Positions 30,246-39,980 of a DNA stretch of 64,000 nucleotides are shown here, piece after piece. The notes below the pieces were generated by a model. It made no database searches, was not told the origin of the DNA, and saw only the letters and a list, made by a program, of their open reading frames with translations. Source of the DNA: Aurantiochytrium sp. KH105 (Eukaryota > Sar > Bigyra > Thraustochytrida > Thraustochytriidae); assembly GCA_003116975.1 (NCBI GenBank), contig BGKB01000078.1:124001-188000 (forward strand), given 5' to 3'. Each line of letters begins with the position of its first letter. Position 1 is the first letter of the stretch. The position numbers were made by a program, and so were the translations under genes.

Positions 30246-31451
30246 ATGGCGCGCATGGGCGTCAGCATGGGCAGGGGCATGGATGTCGTGGGCTTGAGTC
30301 TCGGCGGCCTGCGGCTGCGCGCCGGAGGACGTAGCGCCTCGGCCACCGCCCTGCGAAGACCCAGAAGCTGGCAAGAGGCAGGAGCGTGGGCCAGGGCCGC
30401 CTCCTCGAGCGCTGGACCTGGATCGGACGCCGGGCACGCAGCGCCGGCCGGGACTGCCGACGCTGCGCAACTCTGCGCTGCCGAGGTCCGAAAGGGCGAT
30501 CGACACGCGTATCTGGCTGGCGCCCTCATGCCCTCGCACGTGCGTAGGCAATTCTATGCTGTGCGCTATTTCAACCTCGAGCTCGCAAGATTGCGCGATG
30601 TCACAGGGGCAAACGAAGCTGCTGCCTCGCTTCGGTGCCAATGGTGGCGCGAACTTCTTGGAGAGGCCTTTGCAGCTGCCAAGGAGGACCCGAGCTTGCA
30701 TACCGCGACGATCGCACAGTCTCAATATGGTCCGCGCGGTCATCCTGTCTTTTACGAGCTTACCCATGCCATTCGCCAGAGCAAGCTGACCCGCCGCTGG
30801 CTCGACCGTATGATTGACGCTCGCCAGGACGATGCAATTACAGAGCAGCCCGCCTCACTTGCAGACATGGAAAAGTACGCAGAGTCTACCGCCTCGAGCA
30901 TGCTTTACCTTTCGCTTGAGATGTTTGGCGTTCGTGAGACGAATGCCGATCATGCCGCGAGTCACGCCGGCAAAGCCATCGGTCTCGCAAACACGCTTAA
31001 TGGTCTCCCGTATCTTCTCGCCAGCGGGCAGATCCCGCTTCCGCAAGATCTCATGACCAAGCACGGTCTGCGCACTCGTAGCTTTCAGCGCTTGGCAATG
31101 ATGGCAGGTGTCGGCATGGGTCAGCAGGACAAGCTCAACGCTGGCCAGGGTCCTCAGTCGATCGAGGAAGATGAGGAGCTCGTGCGCGCTTATCAAGCGC
31201 TCACAGAGACTGTGTATGATGTGGCAGCTACTGCACACGGCCACCTTGAGCACGCAAGAGAGATGCGCGAAGCCATTCCGCCCGCTGCCTTGCCCGCTTT
31301 CCAGGTCACTGTCCCTGCCTCCATCTTTCTCGAGCGTCTCCAGTCCACTGCAGAATTTGACATTTTCAATGCCAACTTGCGCAATGATCCCTTTGGTCCT
31401 CTCCGCGTCCAGTATCACATCTTCAAGAATAACTTTCTAAAGACCTTCTAA
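30246..31451 (+). CDS. NDUFAF6: NDUFAF6-like mitochondrial complex I assembly factor (squalene/phytoene synthase fold)
   Basis: A 401-residue member of the non-catalytic squalene/phytoene synthase family that includes NDUFAF6, needed in mitochondria to assemble respiratory complex I. After an Arg/Gly/Ala/Ser-rich N-terminus fitting a mitochondrial presequence (residues 1-60), the fold begins HAYLAGALMPSHVRRQFYAV, with WWRELLGEAF, ESTASSMLYLSLEMFG, AIGLANTLNGLPYLL and the final FLKTF region as in NDUFAF6. The aspartate-rich DXXXD motifs of active synthases are not evident, which argues against phytoene synthesis. The frame is open to a GTG at 30204; the first ATG is 30246. The gene is divergent from the PITH gene. 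Confidence 0.85.
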   Translation: MARMGVSMGRGMDVVGLSLGGLRLRAGGRSASATALRRPRSWQEAGAWARAASSSAGPGSDAGHAAPAGTADAAQLCAAEVRKGDRHAYLAGALMPSHVRRQFYAVRYFNLELARLRDVTGANEAAASLRCQWWRELLGEAFAAAKEDPSLHTATIAQSQYGPRGHPVFYELTHAIRQSKLTRRWLDRMIDARQDDAITEQPASLADMEKYAESTASSMLYLSLEMFGVRETNADHAASHAGKAIGLANTLNGLPYLLASGQIPLPQDLMTKHGLRTRSFQRLAMMAGVGMGQQDKLNAGQGPQSIEEDEELVRAYQALTETVYDVAATAHGHLEHAREMREAIPPAALPAFQVTVPASIFLERLQSTAEFDIFNANLRNDPFGPLRVQYHIFKNNFLKTF

Positions 31452-31614
31452 CGTGAGTCAAAGTCTGACAGACACTACTGGTTTTTCTTGTTCACCTGCA
31501 GGTGCAATCAACGTTGGTGTAGCTTTAGCTACTGGGCCCACTTCCTACTACTCTATGTTCGTAAACGTGCTGCCCCAAGGGAAAGGGAGGAAAGAGAGTC
31601 TTGCCCGAAGCTCA

Positions 31615-31640
31615 GAGAGAGAGAGAGAGAGAGAGAGAGT
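31615..31640. repeat. (GA)n microsatellite
   Basis: About 12 GA units in the 3' flank of the NDUFAF6-like gene. Confidence 0.9.
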
Positions 31641-32219
31641 AGTATACTATGTCCTATGGAAGAAGGATGCATGCTCCTTTTGATTTTCACGCGTCAGCAC
31701 CGCAGCATGCTTAATTTGTAAAAAACATTTGCTGTCCAGTGACATTCGCTTTCTACTTTGCACCTCGTTCGATGCATTTGTGGAAAGACAATGCCTATAC
31801 TTGTGGCATACGAGCTTTCCAATCCAAGGCCCAACATGAGATGTCTGTCCAGAATTTGAGTTTGACGTGTCTGGTGCTCATTTGTTCAAAATTCATTTAC
31901 TCCATTCAATCAGTGCTCTTTTGCTGCCATAAGTTCTGTCTGTTCTCGCCGTTTTTATCGAATCACTGAGCAAGCAGGGGATAATTATATTCAGCAAGCA
32001 TCGGAAACAATCGGCGACGCGCAGCAGTAGCTCATGAACGACTGACTTCTTGGAGAAAGTAATTGGGGAAAAGAGAACATTTCTTGCACGTAGCAGCGCT
32101 ATGAGTTTCGTATCAGGACTATCTTATCTTGCTTAACCCATTTTCCACAATTCGCTACGAACTTCCATAGTTGCTGCGAAGCGTCTGATAGGTTGGAATG
32201 ACGCCTGAACAGTACAATT

Positions 32220-32480
32220 GTTCGTTTTTCTTTTATGATTTATAACATTAGCTACGACTTTTCAATATTGTCAAAACTCAATACTTATTAATTTATAATT
32301 ATATTAATATATCAAAATATAATTATATAAAAGTATTATTTGAATATAGTCTGAATTCTTGCAAAAAATGTTTTTGATTTTAATTTGCATGTATTTTATA
32401 GTTATATTCTAATTGTCTATAAATTTACACCAAAAAGCAACATCTTCTGAAAGTTTGAGGAAAAATATGAAGTAAAATCT
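32220..32480. other. AT-rich island
   Basis: A run of about 260 bases dominated by A and T (for example TTAATTTATAATTATATTAATATATC near 32290) within GC-rich DNA. It carries no open frame of note. It could be a replication origin or matrix attachment site, or a piece of organelle DNA; none can be shown from sequence alone. Confidence 0.6.
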
Positions 32481-34204
32481 ATACTTTGAAACAAGCTTTT
32501 ACATCGTAAACGTATGATCTGGCTTCATGCTCATGATGAGACTGACTAGATGCCGTAATAATTCTTTCAACCTGATCCATAGTGGAAAGGTGCTTCTCTG
32601 CAGAGAGAGGTTTTTTTTTGCGCATCAGCTGACGAGCTAGAGAGAGAGTTGTCTCTTTCTTTCTTCACAAGAAGCAGAACGGGTTGCATGTTGCGCAAGG
32701 CTTATTTATTTGTTTGTCTATTATATAATTCAGAATGGCTGATGATCCAAATGACCAGCTGTGTATCATTCGTCACTCATCATATTGTAAGTGAACGCGC
32801 AAAGTCGCCGATATTTCGCATCTTTCATGTCCATTCAGGACACCAATGTTCTTCAGCTTGTCAGATATTTAGGTACATCAACAACCTAATCGAGCTTCAG
32901 CGTTTTCTTTCTTCGTTGCCTACTGATCAACAAGACAAGTCGGGACACTTGCGCCCGATTGAGTGCTTGCGTAGCACAAGCAAGCTTTGCGCGTTCGTCC
33001 GAGAATTCGCGACGAGCTGCTTGATACCCATTCATTCACAAAACGTGGCGTGTCACGGAAGCCGGTTTGTCGACACCGCAGTTCTGGCGGCCTGTACAGA
33101 CTATTTCCACGTTGTAAAGGATCGGGCTCACCTTGCTCCCGCTTTTCGTTGAAAAGATAGAATGAGAAGAAGATGAGCCTTGACAGTTCCTTTTGAAGCG
33201 CAAACTGGCGATGCAAGAAAGGAGTGCTCACACTTTAATTTCCAATTAATGGCTCAAATCGGTGTATTCCCAATCGATTCTTATGATAAGCGAGATCAAG
33301 CTGGGTCGAGGTCCGTACGGACCCAAACGGCAGTACTGTACCTTAGGACTGCATCTTATAACTTGCCGCAGACAATGTGCTCACTCGATCGGCAAGCTTG
33401 CTTTTCGAGTGCGTGCGCGGCTCGACATAGTAGTAGGAGCCAGGGAGCGAGAGAGAAGCAGGAAGAGGATTCGCAAATACTGTTCGCTGATGCCAGTTGT
33501 ATGAACGAACCTTGGGATGACGGGTTCAGATTTGAAGTCTGCGACGGTTGATTATTTAGAATCACTTTGTCTTCTTGGCTACAACGAGCCCACCACCGAG
33601 AGCTGCGGCAAGTCGACCGGCATAGCTCTTGTCAGCTGAGCAGCAAATATGAATGTTTTGCAACAAGATCTACAGCAACAATTGTAGTAGAAGACAACGA
33701 GCGTCTGCAAAGAAGAAGGAAACCAATTTTGTTGCAAGCATGGTGAAAACCCCGCCAACTGAATCGTCGCAGCAACATGATAAGACGATTGAATTTGCTG
33801 GCCGGCTGGGCGGGTGAAGAATGGGTCGCAATGGCTGGCATGCGCAGCAAAGCATACATAAAGTCAAGAAGAGCACAGATGTTACACACATTTATCTCCT
33901 ATCTCTCTCATTTCCGCCCAACGTTTCGACGGTGTGGCCATAAAGGAGGAAGGGGGAGATGGGGCACGGACGTCATCATAAGATTGCTCGCTAGCTCGGT
34001 TTTGACGAATTGGCATTTTCCCACGAGAACCACAGAAAGCAGATGTTGACTAATGGAGGATGGAAATGAACGTAGTGGTTGGTAAATAAATGCGGTCGTC
34101 GAGCTAACCAATTGCAGAATGAAATGAGAATTTCCCGCCCCCTCTCTCCCTTGAGCCTCTCTCAATCTCCCTTGCATTCTGTCCTAACGAAGCATTCTAT
34201 CGAA

Positions 34205-36715
34205 TTAGGCCAGATCAACTTCCTTGGGAGGCGAGCTGGAGATATCGCCTGTCTCGACGCTAACCCAAAAGGACTCGCCCGTCTCGCGATGGACGTATTC
34301 TTCCCAGCTGCCAACCTCGCCAATTTTGAAGCCATTGGCAATGACGGTGGCCGCCTTGGAGTTGGCAGGGCGACTTGTCTTAGCCTCGCCGGCAGACGAA
34401 GAAGCCGAGGCCACTGGAGGCGGCGAGGTGGGCGCGGTTGCCTTGGGCGCAGCAGCCTTGGCATGCGATGCGAGCTCAGCGCTGTTGGGAAAGGAAAACG
34501 AGGTTCCCGCGCTTGCGCCGAGTCCGCCGCCAGCAGCGGTGGACGAGGACGCCGCCCCCTGCGAGCGCTCTCCCATGCGCAAGCTAATATCGCGCGAGTA
34601 GGAGTCCGAGTTACGCCGCGAAATGGACAGCGGCGGCGTAGAGCTGTTGTTCGTGGAGGATCCGGCGCCGCTGCTGCGCTGACGATGGTGCTGCGGATGG
34701 GGTTGCAGGTTGCTTGCATGGCTCGAGGAGTTGCTGGCAGCTCCAGAGCCGACACTCATGCGCTCTGAATTGTCGCGAAAGGGCACATGGACCGCGCGCG
34801 CATTGTCCGTGTATGATCGGGTGTTATAGGTTGCAAAGATGTCGCGCTCGTCCACGGGGGGCTCGAGCGTGGTGCGGGCGCCTCCAAGGTAACGCTGGCT
34901 GCCGGCACCCTCGTATTCCCCGCGCGGGTACAAGCCAACCTCTGGGGGCGTAATGTAGCCTGTGTCCTGCTGCGGGCGTTCTGGCGAGTTGTGCTTGGAT
35001 CCCTGACGGTTCAGAGTGGCGCGCGACGCGTTGTTCGAGGAGGCCTGGAGGATCTCCTGCTTGGCGACAAAGCCGGTGTTTCCCGAAGGCCCGGAGGGCC
35101 CCGAAGGCCGCGAGGCTCCAGTGTTGTAGTCTGTGCCCGCGGGTCCCGTGTTGTTGCTGGCGCCGGCGGAGCGAGTCGACTTGTTGTTTTCGGTGGCCGC
35201 AAAGAGGATCTCCTCGCGGGTCATGGAGAACTTTTCGTACTTGGCAAAGAGCAACACGACGAGACCGACGGCGGTGCACCAAAAGACGGTAAAGGCAAAG
35301 AGCAGGACGCGGAGTTCGTACGAGGTTTCGGCGAGGACCGAGACAATGATGTTGAAGATGCCGAAGACGAGGACATTGTTGACAATGAAGAAGATCTGCT
35401 TCGACTCGCCAAGCACGCTGCCTAGGTTGCGCACTCGAAAGGCGAGAACGACGCCGAGCACCACCAGGGCTCCGAGGAAAATGTACGAGATGACGAGCAT
35501 GACGTAGCCCACGCCCGTGGACTCGCAGTCGTAGGCGCCCATGTCCTCGTTAAAGTATGAGACGGGGGGCTCGATGGCGGTCCAGAGAATGAGCAAGACA
35601 ACGTCGATGGCTACGAGGAGCGCAATGATCTTGAGCAAGAACATGTCGGTAATGTGCGATGCGTCGCCGGGGCCGTAAAAGACGCGCCAGACGCGCCAGA
35701 TCTTGAGCAAGAGGACGGCCATGGTAAAGGTGAAGGCGAGATCGAACCACCACTTGCGGACGATGCAGACCGCCGCGGACTCGGGCTCAAAGGCGCTGGG
35801 GAAGATGCTCGTGTTGACGAAGATGCCACCGACGCAGAGCAGCTTGAGAAAGAGGAGCTGGCTGAGCTGAATGACGGGTTTGTCCCTGTGAATGTGAATA
35901 AAGATGAGAGCCGAGAGCGCAAGCACAATGCCGACGATGGCAATGTTGGTGGCGAGGATGGCGACCCAGCCAAGCCCGGAGCTGCCTGCCGAGGTCGGGG
36001 CCGCGGTCTCCTCGATGGATCCTGCCGCGACGCAGGCGCTGGTCGTGGCGTCCCAGTCGCAGAGACTGTCCATGGCGTCGCAGAGAGCCTCATCTTTGTT
36101 GAGCGGGCAGACCACGTCTGGGTCTTGGGTGGGCGATCCCGTGGGCCGGAGCGTGGTCGGGGTCGCGGTTGTCGGTGCCCCCGTGGTAGGTCTGTACGTG
36201 GGTTTGGGCGTGGGGTACGTCACGGGCGGCACGGGCGCCTCGGTTGGCCGGTTGGTGGGCGGGTCCGTGGGCTGGGGCGTGGGCTGGGGCGTGGGCTGAG
36301 GCGTCGGTCGCTTGGTCGTGGGGCGTTGGGTAGGCTCGGGCGTGGGCGCCACGCTGGGATAGGCCGTCGGGGAGACGGTAGGGTACGGGGTGTCGTCCGG
36401 CTCGCTCAAGGAGCAAGACTCGCCGGTTCTGCCTGGGAAGGGGTCGCTGCCAAAGGTGTCTTCGTCGCAGGTAAAGGTATAGTTTGCGGCCCACTCGCTG
36501 GAGCTATAGACGTACTCGCCGGCGATGCCGAAGCGGACCCAGCCTGCGCGCGGGGTCGTGCACTCTTGCTCGTACATGCATATTTCGTAGCCGTAGTCGA
36601 GGTCGGCCGGGTCCACGGCGAGGGTTTGCTGCGCCAGAGCGAGCGCCGCGACCACTGTGACGGCTGCGCTGCCGAGGCGCGCACGGGCCCTCCGCGTCGC
36701 GGCCACGGGGGGCAT
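34205..36715 (-). CDS. Class C GPCR-like seven-helix receptor with Thr/Pro-rich stalk and C-terminal WW-like segment
   Basis: An 836-residue membrane protein. Residues 1-34 are a signal peptide (hydrophobic 17-33). The extracellular part has Cys at 46, 52, 83 and 101, then a 90-residue Pro/Thr repeat (109-199) and a small Cys unit (CPLNKDEALCDAMDSLCDWD). Seven hydrophobic helices span 248-492 and fit the 7tm_3 family (GABA-B/mGluR type): IHIHRDKPVIQLSQ after helix 1, CIVRKWWFDLAFTFTMAVLL and LLKIWRVWRVF in helix 3, DVVLLILW in helix 4. No Venus-flytrap ligand domain is present. The cytoplasmic tail is Ser/Asn/Gly-rich and ends in a WW-like unit (SWEEYVHRETGESFWVSVETG, 803-823). G-protein signalling is inferred; ligand unknown. 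Start ATG at 36715. Confidence 0.85.
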   Translation of the reverse strand: MPPVAATRRARARLGSAAVTVVAALALAQQTLAVDPADLDYGYEICMYEQECTTPRAGWVRFGIAGEYVYSSSEWAANYTFTCDEDTFGSDPFPGRTGESCSLSEPDDTPYPTVSPTAYPSVAPTPEPTQRPTTKRPTPQPTPQPTPQPTDPPTNRPTEAPVPPVTYPTPKPTYRPTTGAPTTATPTTLRPTGSPTQDPDVVCPLNKDEALCDAMDSLCDWDATTSACVAAGSIEETAAPTSAGSSGLGWVAILATNIAIVGIVLALSALIFIHIHRDKPVIQLSQLLFLKLLCVGGIFVNTSIFPSAFEPESAAVCIVRKWWFDLAFTFTMAVLLLKIWRVWRVFYGPGDASHITDMFLLKIIALLVAIDVVLLILWTAIEPPVSYFNEDMGAYDCESTGVGYVMLVISYIFLGALVVLGVVLAFRVRNLGSVLGESKQIFFIVNNVLVFGIFNIIVSVLAETSYELRVLLFAFTVFWCTAVGLVVLLFAKYEKFSMTREEILFAATENNKSTRSAGASNNTGPAGTDYNTGASRPSGPSGPSGNTGFVAKQEILQASSNNASRATLNRQGSKHNSPERPQQDTGYITPPEVGLYPRGEYEGAGSQRYLGGARTTLEPPVDERDIFATYNTRSYTDNARAVHVPFRDNSERMSVGSGAASNSSSHASNLQPHPQHHRQRSSGAGSSTNNSSTPPLSISRRNSDSYSRDISLRMGERSQGAASSSTAAGGGLGASAGTSFSFPNSAELASHAKAAAPKATAPTSPPPVASASSSAGEAKTSRPANSKAATVIANGFKIGEVGSWEEYVHRETGESFWVSVETGDISSSPPKEVDLA

Positions 36716-36769
36716 CGTCTCCTCCTTTGCTGCCGCGTTCCCTATTTATGGTCTGAGGAGTCTTGGCGT

Positions 36770-37146
36770 GGATGATGGATGGATGGAATGGGAATGGAGA
36801 TGGAGATGGATGGATGGATGGATGTTCGCGCACGCGAGCCACCGCCGCCGCGGTTCGTTCGTGTCCGCCGTCGCAGAGAGGCGTTCCGCGGCGGCGCCCC
36901 TGCGCAGCTCGCGCGACTGCCTGCCTGCCTCTGCCTGCCTCTGCTGCCTCCAGAGCAGAGCAGAGCAGAGCAGAGCAGAGCGGAGCGGAGCAGAGCAGAG
37001 CAGCACGCGCTCTGGCACGCGGGCTAGCGGTCTGCTGGACTCGGACTGGATGGACTGGACTGCTGGGCTTGCTTGAGCGCCGTCGCTCAGCCGGCCGGCC
37101 TCGGTCGCTCGTGAAGCGAAGCGAAGCGCTCGCTCGCGCGGCTCTG

Positions 37147-37181
<35 letters not shown>

Positions 37182-37399
37182 CTCGCGGGGGCGGGCGGGG
37201 CGCAGCTGTGCTCCGCGTCCCCTCTCCTCCGGCCGTCCCTCGCGCCGGCGGGGCTGGCGGGGCTGGGCCTGCTTGCGAGCCAAGCAAGGAAGCAAGCACT
37301 GGCAAGCAGCAGGGAGGGAAAGAAAGGAAAAGAAAGAAAAAGAAAGAAAAGGCCGGGCCGGCTGGAGGTTTGCTTGCCTGCTGCTGCTGCTTGATTGCC

Positions 37400-37438
<39 letters not shown>

Positions 37439-37568
37439 GAGAGAGGGAGGGGAGATTAGATCAGAATGATGGCGGCCCGCCACGGACCTGCTGGCTGGCT
37501 GCTGCTGACTCCACTTGACTGACTGACTGACTGACTGACTGACGGAGTGACAGACAGTGGGCCTGTGA

Positions 37569-37599
<31 letters not shown>

Positions 37600-38853
37600 A
37601 TTGATGGATGGATGGATGGATTGACTGTCCTGCCAGTCCTGTTTCGCCTTTTACTTGCCTTGCCTTGGCTTCCTTGCTTTCTGGGGGAGGCCGACCGGAT
37701 GGAATGACTAGGCGCAAGCAGGGGGAGGGGAGGAAGAGGGAGGGAGAGAGACTGCGTGTGTGGTGTGAGTGCGCGTGTGATGAGAGAGAGAGAGAGATTA
37801 GATGAGATGAGACTCGGAGATCGAAAATGGACGCCCGCGATGGCCGCAGCCAGCAGCAGCTGCAGCTGCAGGCGCTTGTTTGTCTGCTTGCTGCTGCTGG
37901 CTTGCTTGCTGGAAGTGGAGCTTGCCTGACTGGCCTGTAGCAGCAGCGTCGACGCGAGCAGAGAGACACGCGCCAGGCAGGCAGGCAGCCAGCCAGCCAG
38001 GCTCGTACGCACGCACGCACGCACGCACGCACGCAGGCTCAGGCAAGCGGGGCTCGCTCGACAGCGAGTCACGGCTGTCGGCCTTTCTTTCTTTCTTTCT
38101 TTCTTTCTTTCGGCCTTCCAAGTTCCTTCCTTCCTTCCTTCCTTCCTTCTGCCGCCACGGGCTCGAGTCTTTCGGCGGCACGGAGAGAGAGAAGATAGAG
38201 ATAGCAAGCAAGTAGGCACCGCGCTGCGTGATGCGGCGGCGCGGTCGATGAACGGCGAGGAGAGGATTGGAGAGGAGAGGAGAGGATTGGAGAGGAGAGG
38301 AGAGGGCGCGGCGGCCAGCGCAGACGACGAACCGAGGCGCGGCGTGCCCTCCCTCGGACGTGAAGAGCGAGCGGCTGTGCTGCAGATCAACCAGACCACA
38401 GAGCTAAGCAGCGCTGAGCAGAGCAGAGCAGAGCAGAGCAGAGCAGAGCAGAGCAGAGCAGAGCAGAGCAGGGAGCGGCGAGGCCGAGTGGCCGAGTGGC
38501 CGGTCTGGTCCCGCTGCGGTCGGTCGGTCGGTCGGCGACGCCACGCAGCGAGGCTGGCGTGCCGAACGAACGGCGGCGCCCTCTCCTCTCCTCTCCTCTC
38601 CTCTCCGCAAGCAGCGCTCAGCCAGTGGCAGCTGCGATGCGACGCGACGCGACGCGAAAGAGACCCGAAACGAGGGGCTCGCGAAGCGAACGGAAAGGAG
38701 AGGAAAGAAAGGAAGACAGACAGTCAGACAGACACACGCACGCTGCTGCGCGACCGCGGCGGCAGTCCTCGACGGGCACGGAGGATGCGCTGCCTGACCG
38801 ACTGACAGCCAGTTAGCTACAGCTCCGACGAACGAAGCAGGCAAGCAAGCAAC

Positions 38854-38903
<50 letters not shown>

Positions 38904-39127
38904 CAACCAACGAAAGCACCAGCGAAGGCGCTCCCAAGGCCTCCTGAGCCTGCCTTTTGCCAGCGTTGCGGCTCGGGAACTCGTCAGCCCGCCACGCGCG
39001 CTCAGACCGTGCCCGTGCAGCGTCTCCGCCAGGCCCAGCCAAGCGCGAGGGGAGGGCTGGCTGGCTTGCTTGCTTTTACTTGCTCTTGCTTGCTCTTGCT
39101 TGCTCTTGCTTGCTCTTGCTTGCTTAC
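36770..39127. repeat. Microsatellite field of at least a dozen different short tandem repeats
   Basis: In order: GGAT (36770-36825), AGAGC (36951-37003), AGGC (37146-37181), CAGA (37397-37438), TGAC (37514-37545), GCTT (37568-37600), GGAT (37601-37620), CGCA (38006-38034), TTTC (38084-38112), TTCC (38120-38147), GGAGA (38255-38311), AGAGC (38411-38471), GGTC (38517-38533), CTCTC (38581-38606), AAGC (38848-38901) and TTGCTTGCTC (39060-39127). Units are four or five bases in nearly all. Confidence 0.9.
38411..38471. repeat. (AGAGC)n pentanucleotide microsatellite, longest copy
   Basis: About twelve near-perfect AGAGC units, the longest of four arrays of this unit in the window (others near 8843, 36951 and 49336). 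Confidence 0.92.
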
Positions 39128-39980
39128 GCACGGTCACAAGCTGGGCAAACCTTGGGTCCCCGATGGCGGCAGGGTCCACGCGCACGCGGCGAGCGGTACG
39201 TGTCTCGCGCCCCACGACCGGCTTTGGGCCAAGCGCCTCGTCCCCTCGGGTCTGCCACGCGCGCGCCACAGCCGAGGCCCTGTCGCCGTCTCGCGGGTCG
39301 ATGTCTGATTGACTCGAGAATGAAAGAAAGTGGTGACTGAGAGCGCTCTCAAGTTTTGAGAACGGTCTCAACAGTGACGGTTACGGAGTGTGCTTCTCAA
39401 GTTTCGAGTCGCCAAGGGCTCACACTTAGTGAGCCAATGCAGGTATCGCTGGCCTACCACGTCGAGAAAGCCAGTTCTTCTGGGTGGTGGTTTGAAAACA
39501 AGTGGAGAAGGAGAACGTGATCACACGATCCAAGTAAACGTTGCTTTTTTGGGGGGGGGCTGACTCCTAATGTTGCAGAAATGGCGATAGCTTCGACCCA
39601 ATTGTGGAGAGAAAGACCAGGAATTGTGGAGAGGAAGACAGGGGGGGGGAGCAGCTCTGTCTCGCATGGCAACATGCCCCATTTCAAAAAGCATGAGACG
39701 CATGCAGCAGTCGAAAAGACAACTCGTTGGCTTTCGCCCAAAACAGAAAGGGACGAGTCTTTTCCTCGTGAGAGTTGGATGTCAGCGCCTAGCGCTTCTT
39801 TGGTAATTATCTTTCTACCAAATTGAGACGAGATCCAAATCACTCTCGAAAACATCAAGCAAGACATGAACATCATCACTTTCATTTCCGGAAATGCAGA
39901 AAAAACAGAAAAGGTGGTATCGAGCTCAAGCTATTCTCGAGACGAAAAGACAAAAAGTGTACGAAATAATATACGCAAGA

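Larger units (their letters stand above)
31452..34204. other. Long intergenic region with AT-rich island
   Basis: About 2.75 kb between the NDUFAF6-like stop and the receptor stop. A GA microsatellite sits at 31615-31640. An extreme AT-rich island spans about 32220-32480. Open frames here (for example 32649-33152) look random and match nothing known. No gene seen. Confidence 0.5.
36716..39980. other. Long intergenic region dominated by microsatellites
   Basis: Lies between the receptor start and the myosin stop, both on the minus strand. Apart from the repeat field (listed next), 39300-39980 is ordinary mixed-composition sequence with G runs at 39549-39559 and 39641-39650. Long frames here are repeat translations. 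No gene seen. Confidence 0.5.

Noticed and set aside
32649-33152. Plus-strand frame of 167 codons in the gene-poor region
   Set aside because: Cys/Ser/Phe-rich random-looking translation, no family match, codon use unlike real genes here.
36746-38399. Long minus-strand frames (428 and 312 codons) upstream of the receptor
   Set aside because: They translate microsatellites into Ser/Leu/Ala/Cys repeats (for example LPACLPACLPA). Absence of stops follows from the repeat units.
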